Origin: Bacteroidota bacterium
GTDB taxonomy: Bacteria > Bacteroidota > Bacteroidia > Bacteroidales > JAGNHN01
DNA: 58,312 bases
Assembly: GCA_022710185.1 (NCBI GenBank)
Contig: JAKLHK010000020.1
Span: 1-58,312, forward strand
Reading direction: 5' to 3'
The translations under genes were made by a program, and so were the position numbers. This document shows positions 11,011 to 20,133 of this stretch, one piece after another (the first letter of the stretch is position 1; every line of letters starts with the position of its first letter). A model generated the notes under the pieces. It ran no database searches. It saw only the letters and a program-made list of their open reading frames with translations, and was not told the DNA's origin.

Positions 11011-11126
11011 CGAGGTACGAGGTGTGAAGTGAGAAATGCGAAATGTTAAATGTTAAATGTGATATAGTGTTGCGCACCGGACTGGTGAACGGATTTTAAT
11101 AAGGGTTCTTTCTTATAGACTTTGGA

Positions 11127-12698
11127 ATGCAAAAGAAGCACATCCCCGGGATAATCCTGACCGTCGTCATCATGATCCTCCTGTATGGATTCCTGGGAAT
11201 GCAGCCGCTATACCTTGAGGAGCAAAGGCGGGCCGTTGTAGCCCAGGAAATGCTATTTTCAGGGGATTACGTCGTCCCTACCATTTACGGCGAGCTTTAC
11301 CTCAAGAAGCCACCGGTATGGAACTGGATACTGCTGGGTTCCTTCCATATTTTCGGTAACCAAAGCGAGTTCGCCCTGAGGTTCTTCGCGGTCCTTTCCT
11401 TTATCCTCACCGCTATCCTGGTATTCATCATCGCCAGGAAGCATTTCGGAGCGCGGGCCGCCTGGCCCGCGGCCCTGCTGTACCTGGTGAGCGCGGACCT
11501 CTTCCTTTATTTTTCGTTGACAGCGGAGATCGACCTGTTCTATTCCCTGTTGATTTTCGCAATGATCACACTCATCTATCCACTTTACCATCGAAAGCGA
11601 TGGCTGCTGCTGTATTCCGCGGTCTACTTCATCGGGGGCATCGCCTTCCTTACCAAAGGGATGCCAACGCTGGTATTTATCGCGCTCTCCCTGGGTACAC
11701 TTTTCCTGATGAATAGAGATTTCAGGGGATTGTTCCGCTGGCAGCACGTTGCAGGGGCAGCCTGGTTTTTCCTCCTGGTTGGCGGATATATCTACCTATA
11801 TTCCCTAAAAGCCGACCCTGTGGACCTGCTGCAGGTGCTTTGGACCGAATCGAGCCAGCGTACGGCCACGGAAATGCCCGCGGGCAGCTTCTTCCGTCAT
11901 CTGATCCTCTTCCCCCTGGAGCTGCTGAAAAACCTGCTGCCCGCCAGTTTGCTGATCCTGATCTGGATACGGTCCTTTCGTTCACTTTCCAGGCATCCCT
12001 ATCTGCGTTACCTCCTGCTGATCACGGCTGTTAACATCATAATATACTGGGTTTCCCCGGGGGCACGCCCGCGGTACACCTATATGTTCTACCCTATCCT
12101 TGTGATATTACTGGTGGCGGGCTACGACCTGGTAAAGGAACCATTGAACCGGGAGCGGCGTATCCTCAACACCGGCATACATATATTTACCCTGCTACTG
12201 GGCATTGGCCTTGTCCTCCTCCCCTTCCTGCCACAGGCTTCCGTGCTCCCGAACAGGCTGGCCGCTTCAGCAGCCGGTTTACTGATCGCCGGGGCAGGGT
12301 ATTGGATTTTTATGCGCAGATCGCAACAACCGCTCTTCTTCCTGGTAATCATTATGATCGCCCTGCGGCTGGTGGTCAACCTCAGCTGGACGATGCACCG
12401 TGCTTCGGAGGATAATCCCGTGATGGTGGAGAAAACCAGCGGGGAATACCTTGCAAGCCTTGCCGGGCGCGGCGCGGACTTGCACGTACTGGGAGAAAGC
12501 GATATCCCCCTAAGGGTGGCGTATTACACCTACCGCATATCCCAAAAGCCATTCATCCTCGACCGCAGGCCGCAGTCGGGCGTCCTATACCTCTGCGACT
12601 CCCTCCAGGCTTCCCGCCAGGAATCCCTTGAGATACTGAAAACCCTTCCGCTCCAGGATGGCCGGGAAATGTACCTCGGCGTGGTTCCGGAAAGGTGA
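11127..12698 (+). CDS. ArnT-like GT-C family membrane glycosyltransferase
   Basis: 523-residue polytopic membrane protein. The N-terminus has one transmembrane helix followed by YLEEQRRAVVAQEML and YGELYLKKPPVWNWI, the first periplasmic loop of ArnT/PMT-type (GT83/GT39) transferases; the DE-type acidic pair is EE here (LEEQ). About 11-12 hydrophobic segments follow, with a soluble C-terminal part from about residue 430. Such enzymes move a sugar from a polyprenyl-phosphate donor onto lipid A or another envelope acceptor at the outer face of the inner membrane. Donor and acceptor are unknown. The gene stands alone, with only repeats on either side. Confidence 0.8.
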   Translation: MQKKHIPGIILTVVIMILLYGFLGMQPLYLEEQRRAVVAQEMLFSGDYVVPTIYGELYLKKPPVWNWILLGSFHIFGNQSEFALRFFAVLSFILTAILVFIIARKHFGARAAWPAALLYLVSADLFLYFSLTAEIDLFYSLLIFAMITLIYPLYHRKRWLLLYSAVYFIGGIAFLTKGMPTLVFIALSLGTLFLMNRDFRGLFRWQHVAGAAWFFLLVGGYIYLYSLKADPVDLLQVLWTESSQRTATEMPAGSFFRHLILFPLELLKNLLPASLLILIWIRSFRSLSRHPYLRYLLLITAVNIIIYWVSPGARPRYTYMFYPILVILLVAGYDLVKEPLNRERRILNTGIHIFTLLLGIGLVLLPFLPQASVLPNRLAASAAGLLIAGAGYWIFMRRSQQPLFFLVIIMIALRLVVNLSWTMHRASEDNPVMVEKTSGEYLASLAGRGADLHVLGESDIPLRVAYYTYRISQKPFILDRRPQSGVLYLCDSLQASRQESLEILKTLPLQDGREMYLGVVPER

Positions 12699-12843
12699 TG
12701 GAATGGGACAAGGACCAAGGGAATATCGAATAAAGCCTGTCCGCCCACTGGCGGAATCAACGATCTAAGATCTAAGACGTATTGAAGATGTAATGGGTTT
12801 GCATACTCACTTCATTATGTTGCCTGGCAAGCAGTGAAGGGAA

Positions 12844-12860
12844 ATTCGTCCATTCGTGGC
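12844..12860 (+). repeat. Stray arm of the right-end hairpin repeat
   Basis: ATTCGTCCATTCGTGGC differs at one base from the left hairpin arm (ATTCGTGCATTCGTGGC) of the tandem array at 57587-58312, 45 kb away. No right arm follows. It lies in the otherwise empty stretch 12699-13082, which also has a TCCGCC-CACT-GGCGGA hairpin near 12738. Confidence 0.7.
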
Positions 12861-12916
12861 GAATCAAGCGGGGAAAGCGAGAAGCAGGCAGCGAAGAGCG
12901 GGAAGCAAAAAGCAAC

Positions 12917-12953
12917 AGAGAACATAGAACATAGAACATAGAACATAGAACAC
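12917..12953. repeat. GAACATA heptamer array
   Basis: Five units of GAACATA/GAACACA, the same repeat as in front of mtaB. The rest of 12699-13082 shows no gene I can support. Confidence 0.85.
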
Positions 12954-13082
12954 ATAAAGCCTCTGGCAGGGTATTTGAAGTATACTATCCCGCACAGAAC
13001 AACCCATTGCCATGAAGCGTTTCTGTTGCATAAGACTGCCGGGAGCACGTTTCCGGGAGGCATCCTCTGACGAACTGACAGT

Positions 13083-15311
13083 ATGCCAATAAAACCATTC
13101 CGTTCCAGACTCGCTGAGATCCGGGACCATGTATATGCCCTGGACCTGGGCCTGGCCCTGGATGCTTCCGCGGAACTGGCCGCCGGGAGCGGGGACGACA
13201 ACCTCCAGCTGCAGTTCAACGCGATAAGCAGCAATTATGAACTGATCCTGGACTACCTGAAGCGCGGTACCATAGATGCCCAGCGCACCCAACTCTATGA
13301 GCGCAGCGCCCGTCAGATCATGGACTTCACCGACCGGCTCCAGCTGCATCAAATGGCGAGGGATACCACCAGCCCGCTCAGTATCCGGCAAAGGGTGTGG
13401 CAGGAAAGCGTTGACAGCCACTCCCGTCAATTGGAAGAGGTGATGGCCCAGTTGCTGGCCCATCATCAATTGGAACACCGCCTCCCCGACCAACACCGGG
13501 AGGTGGAACCTTCTGGTAGTCTGCGGAGAGATGAGATCCTGGGGCGGCTCTTCAACCTGTGCTGGCTAAGCCCTGTGCTGGACGACGAGCTCGCGGAAGG
13601 GCTTCAGCGCCTGCTTCAGGACGGGGCCATCCCTGAGGAGGAACAGGCCTTGCTGGCCAGTAGTCTCAACCTGGGCTTGCTCATAAGTTTCAGCAGCGTA
13701 AGGATCAGGCTTCAGCTCGAACTGCTGCGCCATTCCTCCCCCATGGTGAGGGCCCGAGCCCTTACCGGGGTCATTCAGACCATACATCATTACCACCGGC
13801 GCTTCCGGTTTTACCCCGAACTGGCCGTGGTGCTGAGGACCATGCTTGTTGAGGTGGTGCGCAAGGAAGAAATGGAGATTATCCTGTTACAGATGATCCG
13901 CAGCCAGGACACCGATGCCATCACCAAACGCCTGAGGGAAGAAATCATCCCGGAGATGATCCGGATCACGCCAAGGATTACAGAGCACCTGGATTCGGAA
14001 GAGTTCTCGATCGAAGATTTTGGTTCTGAAGAGAACCCGGATTGGCAGGAGTTTTTCGGCGACAGCCCGGAACTCATGGATAAGATTCAGCAGCTTAATG
14101 AGATGCAGATGGACGGCTCCGACGTTTTCATGAGTGCGTTCGCCATGCTCAAGCAATTCCCCTTTTTCCAGGAGGTGCATCATTGGTTCCTGCCATTTAC
14201 CGGAAGGCATCCGGCCGTACAGCAGGAGTTGCATGCCCTGTCCGGACGCCTCGACGCCCCGCGCCTGCTGGAAGGGCTGTCGTCCTCATCCATGCTCTGC
14301 AATTCCGACAAATATTCATTCCTGCTTAACCTGGGCAACCTTCCTGATCAACAGCTTGCCATCATTGACCGGTTTTTTTCTGCGGAGATGGAAATGATGC
14401 GGGAGGTGCAGGACGAGGAACAGTTACTGGACGACCTCAGTAGATTCCGCAGCGAAGCCCGGATGTACATCCAGGACCTCTTCCGCTTCCACCGCCTGCA
14501 TCCCATGAGGTCATCCCTTCCTGACCTTTTCCGGGCCTTCCTCAGCCTCCACCATACTTCAGTACTGGGGCCCTATCTTAGGGAAAGCGGGCTGATGCGC
14601 ACCATGGCCGAGTTTCATTTTACCCGGGGGCATTACGAACAAGCCTCTGGCCTGTTTGCAGAACTGGCAGCGGCCGGGGATACCAGCTATGAGGTTTTCG
14701 AAAAAGCCGGGTTTGCATTTCAGAAGATCGGGCATTTCGAGATGGCGCTTTCGTATTACCGCAAAGCCGAGCTGTACGACACCAACCGTCAGTGGCTGCT
14801 GCGCAAGATGGCCTATTGTCTGCGGCAGCTGGGCCGCCCGGGGGATGCAGTCCCCCTGTACCGCGAGGCGATCAGGGACGGAGGGGAAGAGGAACGGCTG
14901 ATGATGCAATTGGCCAACACCCTGCTCGAAGCCGGGAAGTTCAACGAGGCCCTCAATCAATACCTGGGTATCGAGCTCAAGTACCCTTCAAACACCCGAA
15001 TCTTGCGTCCCATGGCCTGGTGCCTGCTGAATACCGGCAAGGCGGACAAGGCTGCAGGCTATCTTGAAAGCCTGGGTATGGAACAATGGACCCGCCACGA
15101 TCGTCTGAACCTCGGCCATTGCCGATGGATCCTCGGGGACGCTGCCCAGGCATGGGAGCTCTACTCCTCCTGCCTCGACCAGCCCGGGACCCCGCCGGAT
15201 GAGGTGCTGGCCTCCTTTACCGGTGATATGCCGCTACTCCACCGACAGGGCATTACCGAGGCCGAGACGGCCATGATGCGTGACGCACTCAGGGGCTTCA
15301 GGACGGCTTAA
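13083..15311 (+). CDS. TPR-repeat protein of unknown role, cytoplasmic
   Basis: 742 residues, no signal peptide, no membrane segment. The first 500 residues are helical with no motif I recognise and include an acidic stretch (EEFSIEDFGSEENPDWQEFF) near residue 305. From about 510 to the end, tetratricopeptide repeats are seen, for example FHFTRGHYEQASGLFAEL, FAFQKIGHFEMALSYYRKA and CLRQLGRPGDAVPLYREAI. TPR arrays bind partner proteins, so a scaffold role is likely, but the partner is unknown. It is flanked by a repeat-filled region and a convergent J-domain gene. Similar large TPR proteins are widespread in Bacteroidota as conserved hypotheticals. Confidence 0.8.
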   Translation: MPIKPFRSRLAEIRDHVYALDLGLALDASAELAAGSGDDNLQLQFNAISSNYELILDYLKRGTIDAQRTQLYERSARQIMDFTDRLQLHQMARDTTSPLSIRQRVWQESVDSHSRQLEEVMAQLLAHHQLEHRLPDQHREVEPSGSLRRDEILGRLFNLCWLSPVLDDELAEGLQRLLQDGAIPEEEQALLASSLNLGLLISFSSVRIRLQLELLRHSSPMVRARALTGVIQTIHHYHRRFRFYPELAVVLRTMLVEVVRKEEMEIILLQMIRSQDTDAITKRLREEIIPEMIRITPRITEHLDSEEFSIEDFGSEENPDWQEFFGDSPELMDKIQQLNEMQMDGSDVFMSAFAMLKQFPFFQEVHHWFLPFTGRHPAVQQELHALSGRLDAPRLLEGLSSSSMLCNSDKYSFLLNLGNLPDQQLAIIDRFFSAEMEMMREVQDEEQLLDDLSRFRSEARMYIQDLFRFHRLHPMRSSLPDLFRAFLSLHHTSVLGPYLRESGLMRTMAEFHFTRGHYEQASGLFAELAAAGDTSYEVFEKAGFAFQKIGHFEMALSYYRKAELYDTNRQWLLRKMAYCLRQLGRPGDAVPLYREAIRDGGEEERLMMQLANTLLEAGKFNEALNQYLGIELKYPSNTRILRPMAWCLLNTGKADKAAGYLESLGMEQWTRHDRLNLGHCRWILGDAAQAWELYSSCLDQPGTPPDEVLASFTGDMPLLHRQGITEAETAMMRDALRGFRTA

Positions 15312-15450
15312 GCAAGACCGTCCGCCACAGTCGGCCAGGGGCCGGGGTGAACTGCGCGGACGGTCCGATGCACGGGACCTGCATCAATACCAATGACAAG
15401 AAAATATCGCCGGGGTTGAATCTGGTGATGGAAGGCAAGAAGGCGGGGCT

Positions 15451-15969
15451 TTATCTGCCCTTGCCTTTGCCATCCCTGTGGATCACCCGCCATCCATAGA
15501 GTAGCAATGCAGTGAATACCAGGCCCAGGATCAGCCCCCCCGGATTCAGCGTCTCGTCAGGGGAGCGGAAGAAGAGGTCGATAAGGCCGTAGGCTATGGC
15601 CGATACCCCCAGGAAGAGCAGGGTGGCAAATAAGAGATGGTCCAGCATTGGGCTTTTGCCTACCTCTTCGGGTGGGGACTTTGTGGCATGCCCTGCGTTC
15701 CAGCCCGCGGCCCTTGCGGAGGTTCCGTATCGATAATAATCCCTGCGGCGGTTGACGGTCCATGCATCAGCTGATGGTGCAGCCTGTCCGGTTCCGGGCT
15801 CGCTCAGCATGCGGTAAGCCTCGCTGATCTCCTGAAAGCGTGCCTTGGCTTCGCGGGTATGGTTGACATCGGGGTGCCACACCTTGGCCAGGCGGTAGTA
15901 GGCCCTTCGGATCTCCTGAATGGTGGCGTCCCTGGGGACCCCAAGCACGGCGTAGTAGTCTGAAGCCAT
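15451..15969 (-). CDS. J-domain (DnaJ-like) membrane protein
   Basis: 172 residues. The N-terminal J domain (SDYYAVLGVPRDATIQEIRR through AYRMLSEPG) has the HPD motif at 32-34, needed to stimulate DnaK ATPase. No G/F-rich region, zinc-finger or C-terminal substrate domain follows; instead two hydrophobic segments near residues 110-160 suggest a membrane-tethered J protein that recruits DnaK to the inner membrane. I start at ATG 15969, not the upstream candidate at 15993: a -7 element (15975-15982) lies only five bases before this ATG, so the upstream start would precede the transcript and this mRNA would have almost no leader. 15312-15450 shows no other feature. Confidence 0.85.
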   Translation of the reverse strand: MASDYYAVLGVPRDATIQEIRRAYYRLAKVWHPDVNHTREAKARFQEISEAYRMLSEPGTGQAAPSADAWTVNRRRDYYRYGTSARAAGWNAGHATKSPPEEVGKSPMLDHLLFATLLFLGVSAIAYGLIDLFFRSPDETLNPGGLILGLVFTALLLYGWRVIHRDGKGKGR

Positions 15970-15974
15970 CAGCG

Positions 15975-15982
15975 CAAAGATA
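15975..15982 (-). promoter_or_regulatory. -7 element TATCTTTG of the J-domain gene
   Basis: Perfect TAnnTTTG on the minus strand with only five bases to the ATG, implying a leaderless or near-leaderless transcript. No clear -33 TTTG is seen. Confidence 0.6.
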
Positions 15983-16029
15983 CATTGGCGCATTGAGGCG
16001 GCATAGCGGGCCTTTTGCCCTGCTTATTG

Positions 16030-16037
16030 TATTTTTG
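16030..16037 (+). promoter_or_regulatory. -7 element TATTTTTG of the Nramp gene
   Basis: Perfect TAnnTTTG, 17 bases before the ATG at 16055, divergent from the J-domain promoter. Confidence 0.6.
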
Positions 16038-16054
16038 CCTGTTGCCATTAAAAA

Positions 16055-17308
16055 ATGCAATTGATCTCTTTCTTCCGCATGCTGGGTCCGGGCCTGCTCT
16101 ATGCAGGTGCTGCGGTTGGCGTTTCTCACCTGGTGCAGTCAACCCGGGCCGGCGCCGACTTCGGTTTTGAGCTGATCGCGATCCTGCTGCTGGCCAACGC
16201 GGCCAAGTACCCCTTCTTCGAGTTCGGGCCACGCTACGCCACCGCCACAGGGGAAAGCCTCATTGACGGCTATGCCCGCCTCGGCCGATGGGCCCTCTGG
16301 CTTTTCGCACTGCTGACAATCGGTACCATGTTCAGCATACAGGCCGCGGTGACTGCTGTGACCGCCGGGATCTTCTCCTCGGTCCTTGCACCACATCTCG
16401 CTCCCCAGGCCGCTTTTGCCATCATCTTGTTTATCAACCTATTGCTACTACTTTCCGGACGATTCAGCATGCTCGACGGGCTGATGAAGGCCGTGATCCT
16501 ACTGCTGACGGTCTCCACCGTGATGGCCGTCGCCCTGAGCCTGGGCAAGGGATACCATCCCGATCCGGCCCTGACGCAGTCCTTTCACTGGAGTGTCCCG
16601 GCCCACCTCTTCTTCCTGATCGCCTTCATCGGCTGGATGCCGGCCCCCATCGATGTTTCGGTTTGGCATTCCCTCTGGACCATTGCAAAAAAAGACAGCC
16701 TGAAGACCCGGATCAGCCTGAGTCAGTCGCTGCTGGACTTCCGCATAGGGTACATTGGTACGGCCGTGCTGGCGGTCGGCTTCCTGAGCCTGGGCGCCCT
16801 GGTAATGTATGGGAGTGGCACCAGCCTCGACCCCCGTGGGGCCGTGTTCGCGGGGCAGCTGATTGCCATGTATACCGAAAGCATAGGTTCCTGGAGCTAT
16901 TTCCTGATCGCAGCCGCGGCACTCACCACCATGCTGAGCACTACCCTGACCTGCCTTGATGCCTATCCCCGGGTGATGCGCCCCCTCAGCCTGGCCTTGT
17001 CGGGCCGTCCTGAATCCGGCATCAGCCCGGCCAACAGCTACCGCCTCTGGATGCTGATCGTCGCCGGGGGCAGCCTCATCCTTTTCGGTCTTCTGGGCAG
17101 TACCATGCGTTTCATGGTGGACCTGGCCACTACCCTGTCCTTCATCACCGCGCCCCTGCTGGCCTGGCTGAACCACCGGGTCATCCACGGGCCCAATGTA
17201 CCGGCCGAGGCCCGTCCACCGCGCTGGCTCAGCATATACAGCATTGCAGGGATTGTTTTCCTGACGGCCTTCACCCTGTTTTACATCCTCTGGAACCTAA
17301 CGCACTGA
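16055..17308 (+). CDS. Nramp-family divalent metal transporter
   Basis: 417-residue polytopic inner-membrane protein. It opens with [29 protein letters not shown], matching Nramp TM1, where proteins of the MntH type have the metal-binding DPGN; here the turn reads AAVGVSH, so the canonical Asp and Asn are absent. TM6, which carries MPH in Mn/Fe transporters, reads [13 protein letters not shown] here. This resembles the Nramp-related branch whose metals differ from Mn/Fe (for example Mg-type NRMT proteins), so I would not call it mntH. Four bases separate it from trmD, suggesting co-transcription. Confidence 0.78.
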   Translation: MQLISFFRMLGPGLLYAGAAVGVSHLVQSTRAGADFGFELIAILLLANAAKYPFFEFGPRYATATGESLIDGYARLGRWALWLFALLTIGTMFSIQAAVTAVTAGIFSSVLAPHLAPQAAFAIILFINLLLLLSGRFSMLDGLMKAVILLLTVSTVMAVALSLGKGYHPDPALTQSFHWSVPAHLFFLIAFIGWMPAPIDVSVWHSLWTIAKKDSLKTRISLSQSLLDFRIGYIGTAVLAVGFLSLGALVMYGSGTSLDPRGAVFAGQLIAMYTESIGSWSYFLIAAAALTTMLSTTLTCLDAYPRVMRPLSLALSGRPESGISPANSYRLWMLIVAGGSLILFGLLGSTMRFMVDLATTLSFITAPLLAWLNHRVIHGPNVPAEARPPRWLSIYSIAGIVFLTAFTLFYILWNLTH

Positions 17309-17312
17309 TTCC

Positions 17313-17996
17313 ATGCGCATCGACATCCTCACCCTCTTTCCCGAAATGTTCGAAGGCCCCTTTACGCACAGCATGGTGCAGCGGGCCAGGGACAAGGGCC
17401 TGGCTGAAATCCACCTCCATCAGCTGCGCGACTATTCCACCAACAAATACCGTAGTGTAGATGACTACCCCTACGGAGGGGGTGCCGGGATGGTGATGAT
17501 GATAGAGCCTTTGGCACGCTGCATCGAGGCCCTGCAGGCCGAGCGCCCATACGATGAGGTGATCTATATGGCCCCCGACGGGGAGGTGTTCAGCCAGTCG
17601 ATGGCCAATTTCTACAGCCTGAAGCAGAACCTGATCATACTCTGCGGACATTACAAAGGCATCGACGAGCGGATACGGGAACACCTGATCACCCGTGAGA
17701 TCTCTCTGGGGGACTTCGTACTCTCCGGCGGTGAGCTGGCGGCTGCTGCCTTTACGGATGCAGTGCTGAGGCTGCTGCCCGGCGTGCTGGGCGACGAGAC
17801 CTCGGCCCTCTCAGACTCCTTTCAGGACGGGTTGGTCTCGCCTCCGGTGTACACCCGTCCGTATGATTTTCGTGGCTGGACCGTACCTGACGTGTTGAGA
17901 TCGGGCAACGACAAGGAGATTGCGCACTGGCGGCAGGAGCAGGCCCTGAAACGGACGGCCCTGCGCCGGCCGGGGCTGTTGGAGGGCGGAAATTAA
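17313..17996 (+). CDS. trmD: tRNA (guanine-37-N1)-methyltransferase TrmD
   Basis: 227 residues, usual length. SPOUT-fold enzyme that uses SAM to make m1G37 and prevent frameshifting. Conserved pieces include [37 protein letters not shown], and the knot region [12 protein letters not shown] and [16 protein letters not shown]. It lies between an Nramp transporter and rplS; the trmD-rplS pair is conserved in bacteria, but rpsP and rimM, the usual upstream partners, are missing here. Confidence 0.96.
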   Translation: MRIDILTLFPEMFEGPFTHSMVQRARDKGLAEIHLHQLRDYSTNKYRSVDDYPYGGGAGMVMMIEPLARCIEALQAERPYDEVIYMAPDGEVFSQSMANFYSLKQNLIILCGHYKGIDERIREHLITREISLGDFVLSGGELAAAAFTDAVLRLLPGVLGDETSALSDSFQDGLVSPPVYTRPYDFRGWTVPDVLRSGNDKEIAHWRQEQALKRTALRRPGLLEGGN

Positions 17997-18050
17997 CAGG
18001 TCTTTGTTCAGATTTTTTGATCGACGGTTCTTTATCTCAATATTTAGCCC

Positions 18051-18058
18051 TATATTTG
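18051..18058 (+). promoter_or_regulatory. -7 element TATATTTG of rplS
   Basis: Perfect TAnnTTTG between trmD and rplS, so rplS can be transcribed on its own. The following leader (18061-18103) can form the hairpin TCCGGA-CCATA-TCCGGA (18068-18084), a possible regulatory structure. Confidence 0.6.
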
Positions 18059-18103
18059 CACCCCGTTTCCGGACCATATCCGGAGTATAACAAGGATCGA
18101 ACG

Positions 18104-18475
18104 ATGAACAAGAAAGAGATACTCGATTTCGTGCAGGGCCGCGCTGAGCGCAAGGAACTGCCGACCTTTGGCGCAGGGGACACCATCACCGTGCAATACA
18201 AGATCAGGGAAGGTGACAAGGAGCGCATCCAGAGCTTCCAGGGAGTAGTGTTGCAGCGCCGTGGCGAAGGCGGAACAGAAACCTTCACCGTACGTAAGGT
18301 TTCGGGGAACATCGGCGTGGAAAGGATCTTCCCGGTGAGCTCACCCTTCATCGAGGACATCAGCGTAAACAAGCGCGGGGCCGTGCGCCGTGCCCGCATC
18401 TTCTACTTCCGCGAACTGCGCGGCAAGAAAGCCAGGATCCGCGAGCGCCGCTACAACGCCAAGAAAAGCGAATAG
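18104..18475 (+). CDS. rplS: 50S ribosomal protein L19
   Basis: 123 residues. L19 lies at the 30S/50S interface. The fit covers the whole length: [56 protein letters not shown], and the basic C-terminus [24 protein letters not shown] 18104 gives [11 protein letters not shown]; the open frame upstream to 18017 crosses the promoter and is not coding. A strong terminator follows. Confidence 0.96.
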   Translation: MNKKEILDFVQGRAERKELPTFGAGDTITVQYKIREGDKERIQSFQGVVLQRRGEGGTETFTVRKVSGNIGVERIFPVSSPFIEDISVNKRGAVRRARIFYFRELRGKKARIRERRYNAKKSE

Positions 18476-18498
18476 ACCCGACCAGGTCGTACCCTATA

Positions 18499-18526
18499 TC
18501 CCGCCCCACCCGGCGGGATTTTTTTT
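18499..18526 (+). terminator. Rho-independent terminator after rplS
   Basis: Stem TCCCGCC / GGCGGGA (18499-18505, 18512-18518) with loop CCACCC and a run of eight T. Confidence 0.88.
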
Positions 18527-18543
18527 ACCTCCCCCATTCAAGC

Positions 18544-18604
18544 AGTGCGAGTGCGAGTACCCAGGGATAACATACATACAGACATTTTCTCTCACACTCG
18601 CACT
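18544..18604. repeat. Long inverted repeat between rplS and the LapA-like gene
   Basis: AGTGCGAGTGCGAG (18544-18557) and CTCACACTCGCACT (18591-18604) pair over 14 bases with one mismatch across a 33-base loop. Each arm is itself a hexamer repeat (AGTGCG). The role is unknown; it lies behind the terminator, so it is probably not part of the rplS transcript end. Confidence 0.6.
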
Positions 18605-18742
18605 CACACTCTCACCCTCTGCCATCTTGACACAATAACCACCTACGCACTAAGAACACATAGGGTCACTAAGATGGTTTGGTAAGCCTTTTCTTATCTT
18701 TACAAGGATAAGGCTGAATAGTGACGAACAACTCTCCTTGAT

Positions 18743-19036
18743 ATGCAACGCTCCTTCATCGTATCCCTGGCTGCCGTGCTGCTCCTGGTCATTCTGGTAC
18801 TGCAGAACACCACTTCAACCCCTATTCATCTGTTCTTCTGGAAGTTCGAAGCCCCGCTGATCCTCCTTATCGTGATCGCGGCCCTGCTGGGCGCCCTGGT
18901 AAGTTTCTTCCTGGCCCTGGGCCCTGCACGGAAAATAAAAGGCGAGCTCGCTGAAGCCCGCCGAAGAGTAAATGAACTGGAATCCGCACTCAAGCCACAA
19001 AGCACAGCCCGGGAAGAAAATCAGAAAACAGAGTGA
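18743..19036 (+). CDS. LapA-domain (DUF1049) small membrane protein
   Basis: 97 residues: two hydrophobic helices (residues 4-20 and 35-60) around LQNTTSTPIHLFFWKFEAPL, then a charged helix EARRRVNELESAL likely forming a coiled coil in the cytoplasm. The N-terminal helix, short loop with N and F/W, and second helix ending ALGPARK match the LapA domain family (LPS assembly protein A / YciS-like). In enterobacteria this family works with LapB to control LpxC turnover; no LapB-like gene lies next to it here, so the role is uncertain. Confidence 0.75.
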   Translation: MQRSFIVSLAAVLLLVILVLQNTTSTPIHLFFWKFEAPLILLIVIAALLGALVSFFLALGPARKIKGELAEARRRVNELESALKPQSTAREENQKTE

Positions 19037-19062
19037 GAATGAGAGTTAGAGCGCAATACTCG

Positions 19063-19113
19063 TAACTCCAAGTACTCCTAACTCCAAGTACTCCTAACTC
19101 CAAGTACTCTTAA
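19063..19113. repeat. TAACTCCAAGTACTCC 16-base array (AAGTACTT family, copy 3)
   Basis: Three tandem 16-base units containing AAGTACT. The last unit supplies the TAA stop of the OTC gene, which ends on the minus strand at 19110. The gene stop and the repeat overlap, as with mtaB. Confidence 0.85.
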
Positions 19114-20111
19114 CTGCCCAAGGTCGCTACCATTACCGCCTTGATGGTATGCAGGCGGTTCTCGGCCTCGTCGAATACAATCGACATCTCACTTTCGAAC
19201 ACATCGTCGGTGACTTCCATTGCGGGTACGCCGAACTTCTGGAAGATCTCCTCCCCGACCTTGGTCTCCCGGTTATGGAAGGCGGGAAGGCAGTGCAGGA
19301 ACTTCACCTTGGGGTTGCCGGTTTTGGCTACCAGCTCCTTGTTCACCTGGTAGGGCAGCATGGTTTTGATGCGCTCCACCCAAACGCTGTCGGGTTCGCC
19401 CATCGATACCCACACATCGGTATACAGGAAATCCACACCCTTCACCGCTTCGGCGGCATCTTCGGTGATGGTGATCTTCGCCCCGGTCTCCTTCGCTATC
19501 TCCTGGCACTTCGCAACCAAGGCGGGATCGGGATGGGCGCTGGCGGGACCTGCGGCGCGGAAGTCCATACCCATTTTGGCGGCGCCCACCATCAGGGAGT
19601 TGCCCATATTGTTACGTGCATCGCCCAGGTAGGCAAACGACACCTGATGCAGGGGTTTGTCGCTATGCTCCATCATCGTGAGGAAGTCGGCCAGGATCTG
19701 GGTGGGGTGAAACTCATTGGTGAGGCCGTTCCACACCGGAACCCCGGCGTATGCTGCAAGTTCTTCCACGATTTCCTGTCCATACCCCCGGTACTCAATA
19801 CCGTCGTACATCCGCCCGAGCACACGGGCCGTGTCCTTCATTGACTCCTTATTGCCGATCTGTGATCCCGAAGGGCCAAGATAGGTCACATGGGCTCCCT
19901 GGTCGAAGGCGGCCACCTCAAAGGCGCAGCGCGTGCGGGTGGAGGCCTTCTCGAAGATGAGTGCGATGTTCTTTCCCTTGAGCCGCTGCTGTTCAGTGCC
20001 GCTGTACTTGGCCTTCTTAAGTTCCATAGAAAGGTCTAAGAGGAAACGTATTTCCTGGGGCGTGAAATCAAGGAGCTTAAGAAAATGACGGTTTCTGAGA
20101 TTGAATGCCAT
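19110..20111 (-). CDS. arcB: Ornithine carbamoyltransferase, catabolic type
   Basis: 333 residues. Carbamoyl-phosphate site STRTR near residue 57, [21 protein letters not shown] (HPTQ), DVWVSMGEP, and the ornithine-site [10 protein letters not shown] are all present, so this is a true OTC and not the N-succinyl variant known from some Bacteroidota. The C-terminal [18 protein letters not shown] is typical of catabolic ArcB. It lies 22 bases behind carbamate kinase, so the pair likely turns citrulline and phosphate into ornithine and carbamoyl phosphate, then ATP. No arginine deiminase or arginine/ornithine antiporter is in the window. It may also serve arginine synthesis as ArgF. Confidence 0.92.
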   Translation of the reverse strand: MAFNLRNRHFLKLLDFTPQEIRFLLDLSMELKKAKYSGTEQQRLKGKNIALIFEKASTRTRCAFEVAAFDQGAHVTYLGPSGSQIGNKESMKDTARVLGRMYDGIEYRGYGQEIVEELAAYAGVPVWNGLTNEFHPTQILADFLTMMEHSDKPLHQVSFAYLGDARNNMGNSLMVGAAKMGMDFRAAGPASAHPDPALVAKCQEIAKETGAKITITEDAAEAVKGVDFLYTDVWVSMGEPDSVWVERIKTMLPYQVNKELVAKTGNPKVKFLHCLPAFHNRETKVGEEIFQKFGVPAMEVTDDVFESEMSIVFDEAENRLHTIKAVMVATLGS

Positions 20112-20133
20112 ACTATCAATATTTTAAGGGTTA

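Noticed and set aside
13083..15311. Direct link of the TPR protein to the J-domain gene as a chaperone pair
   Set aside because: They are convergent, not co-transcribed, and nothing else ties them together.
16055..17308. Naming the Nramp gene mntH
   Set aside because: The canonical DPGN and MPH residues are not seen.
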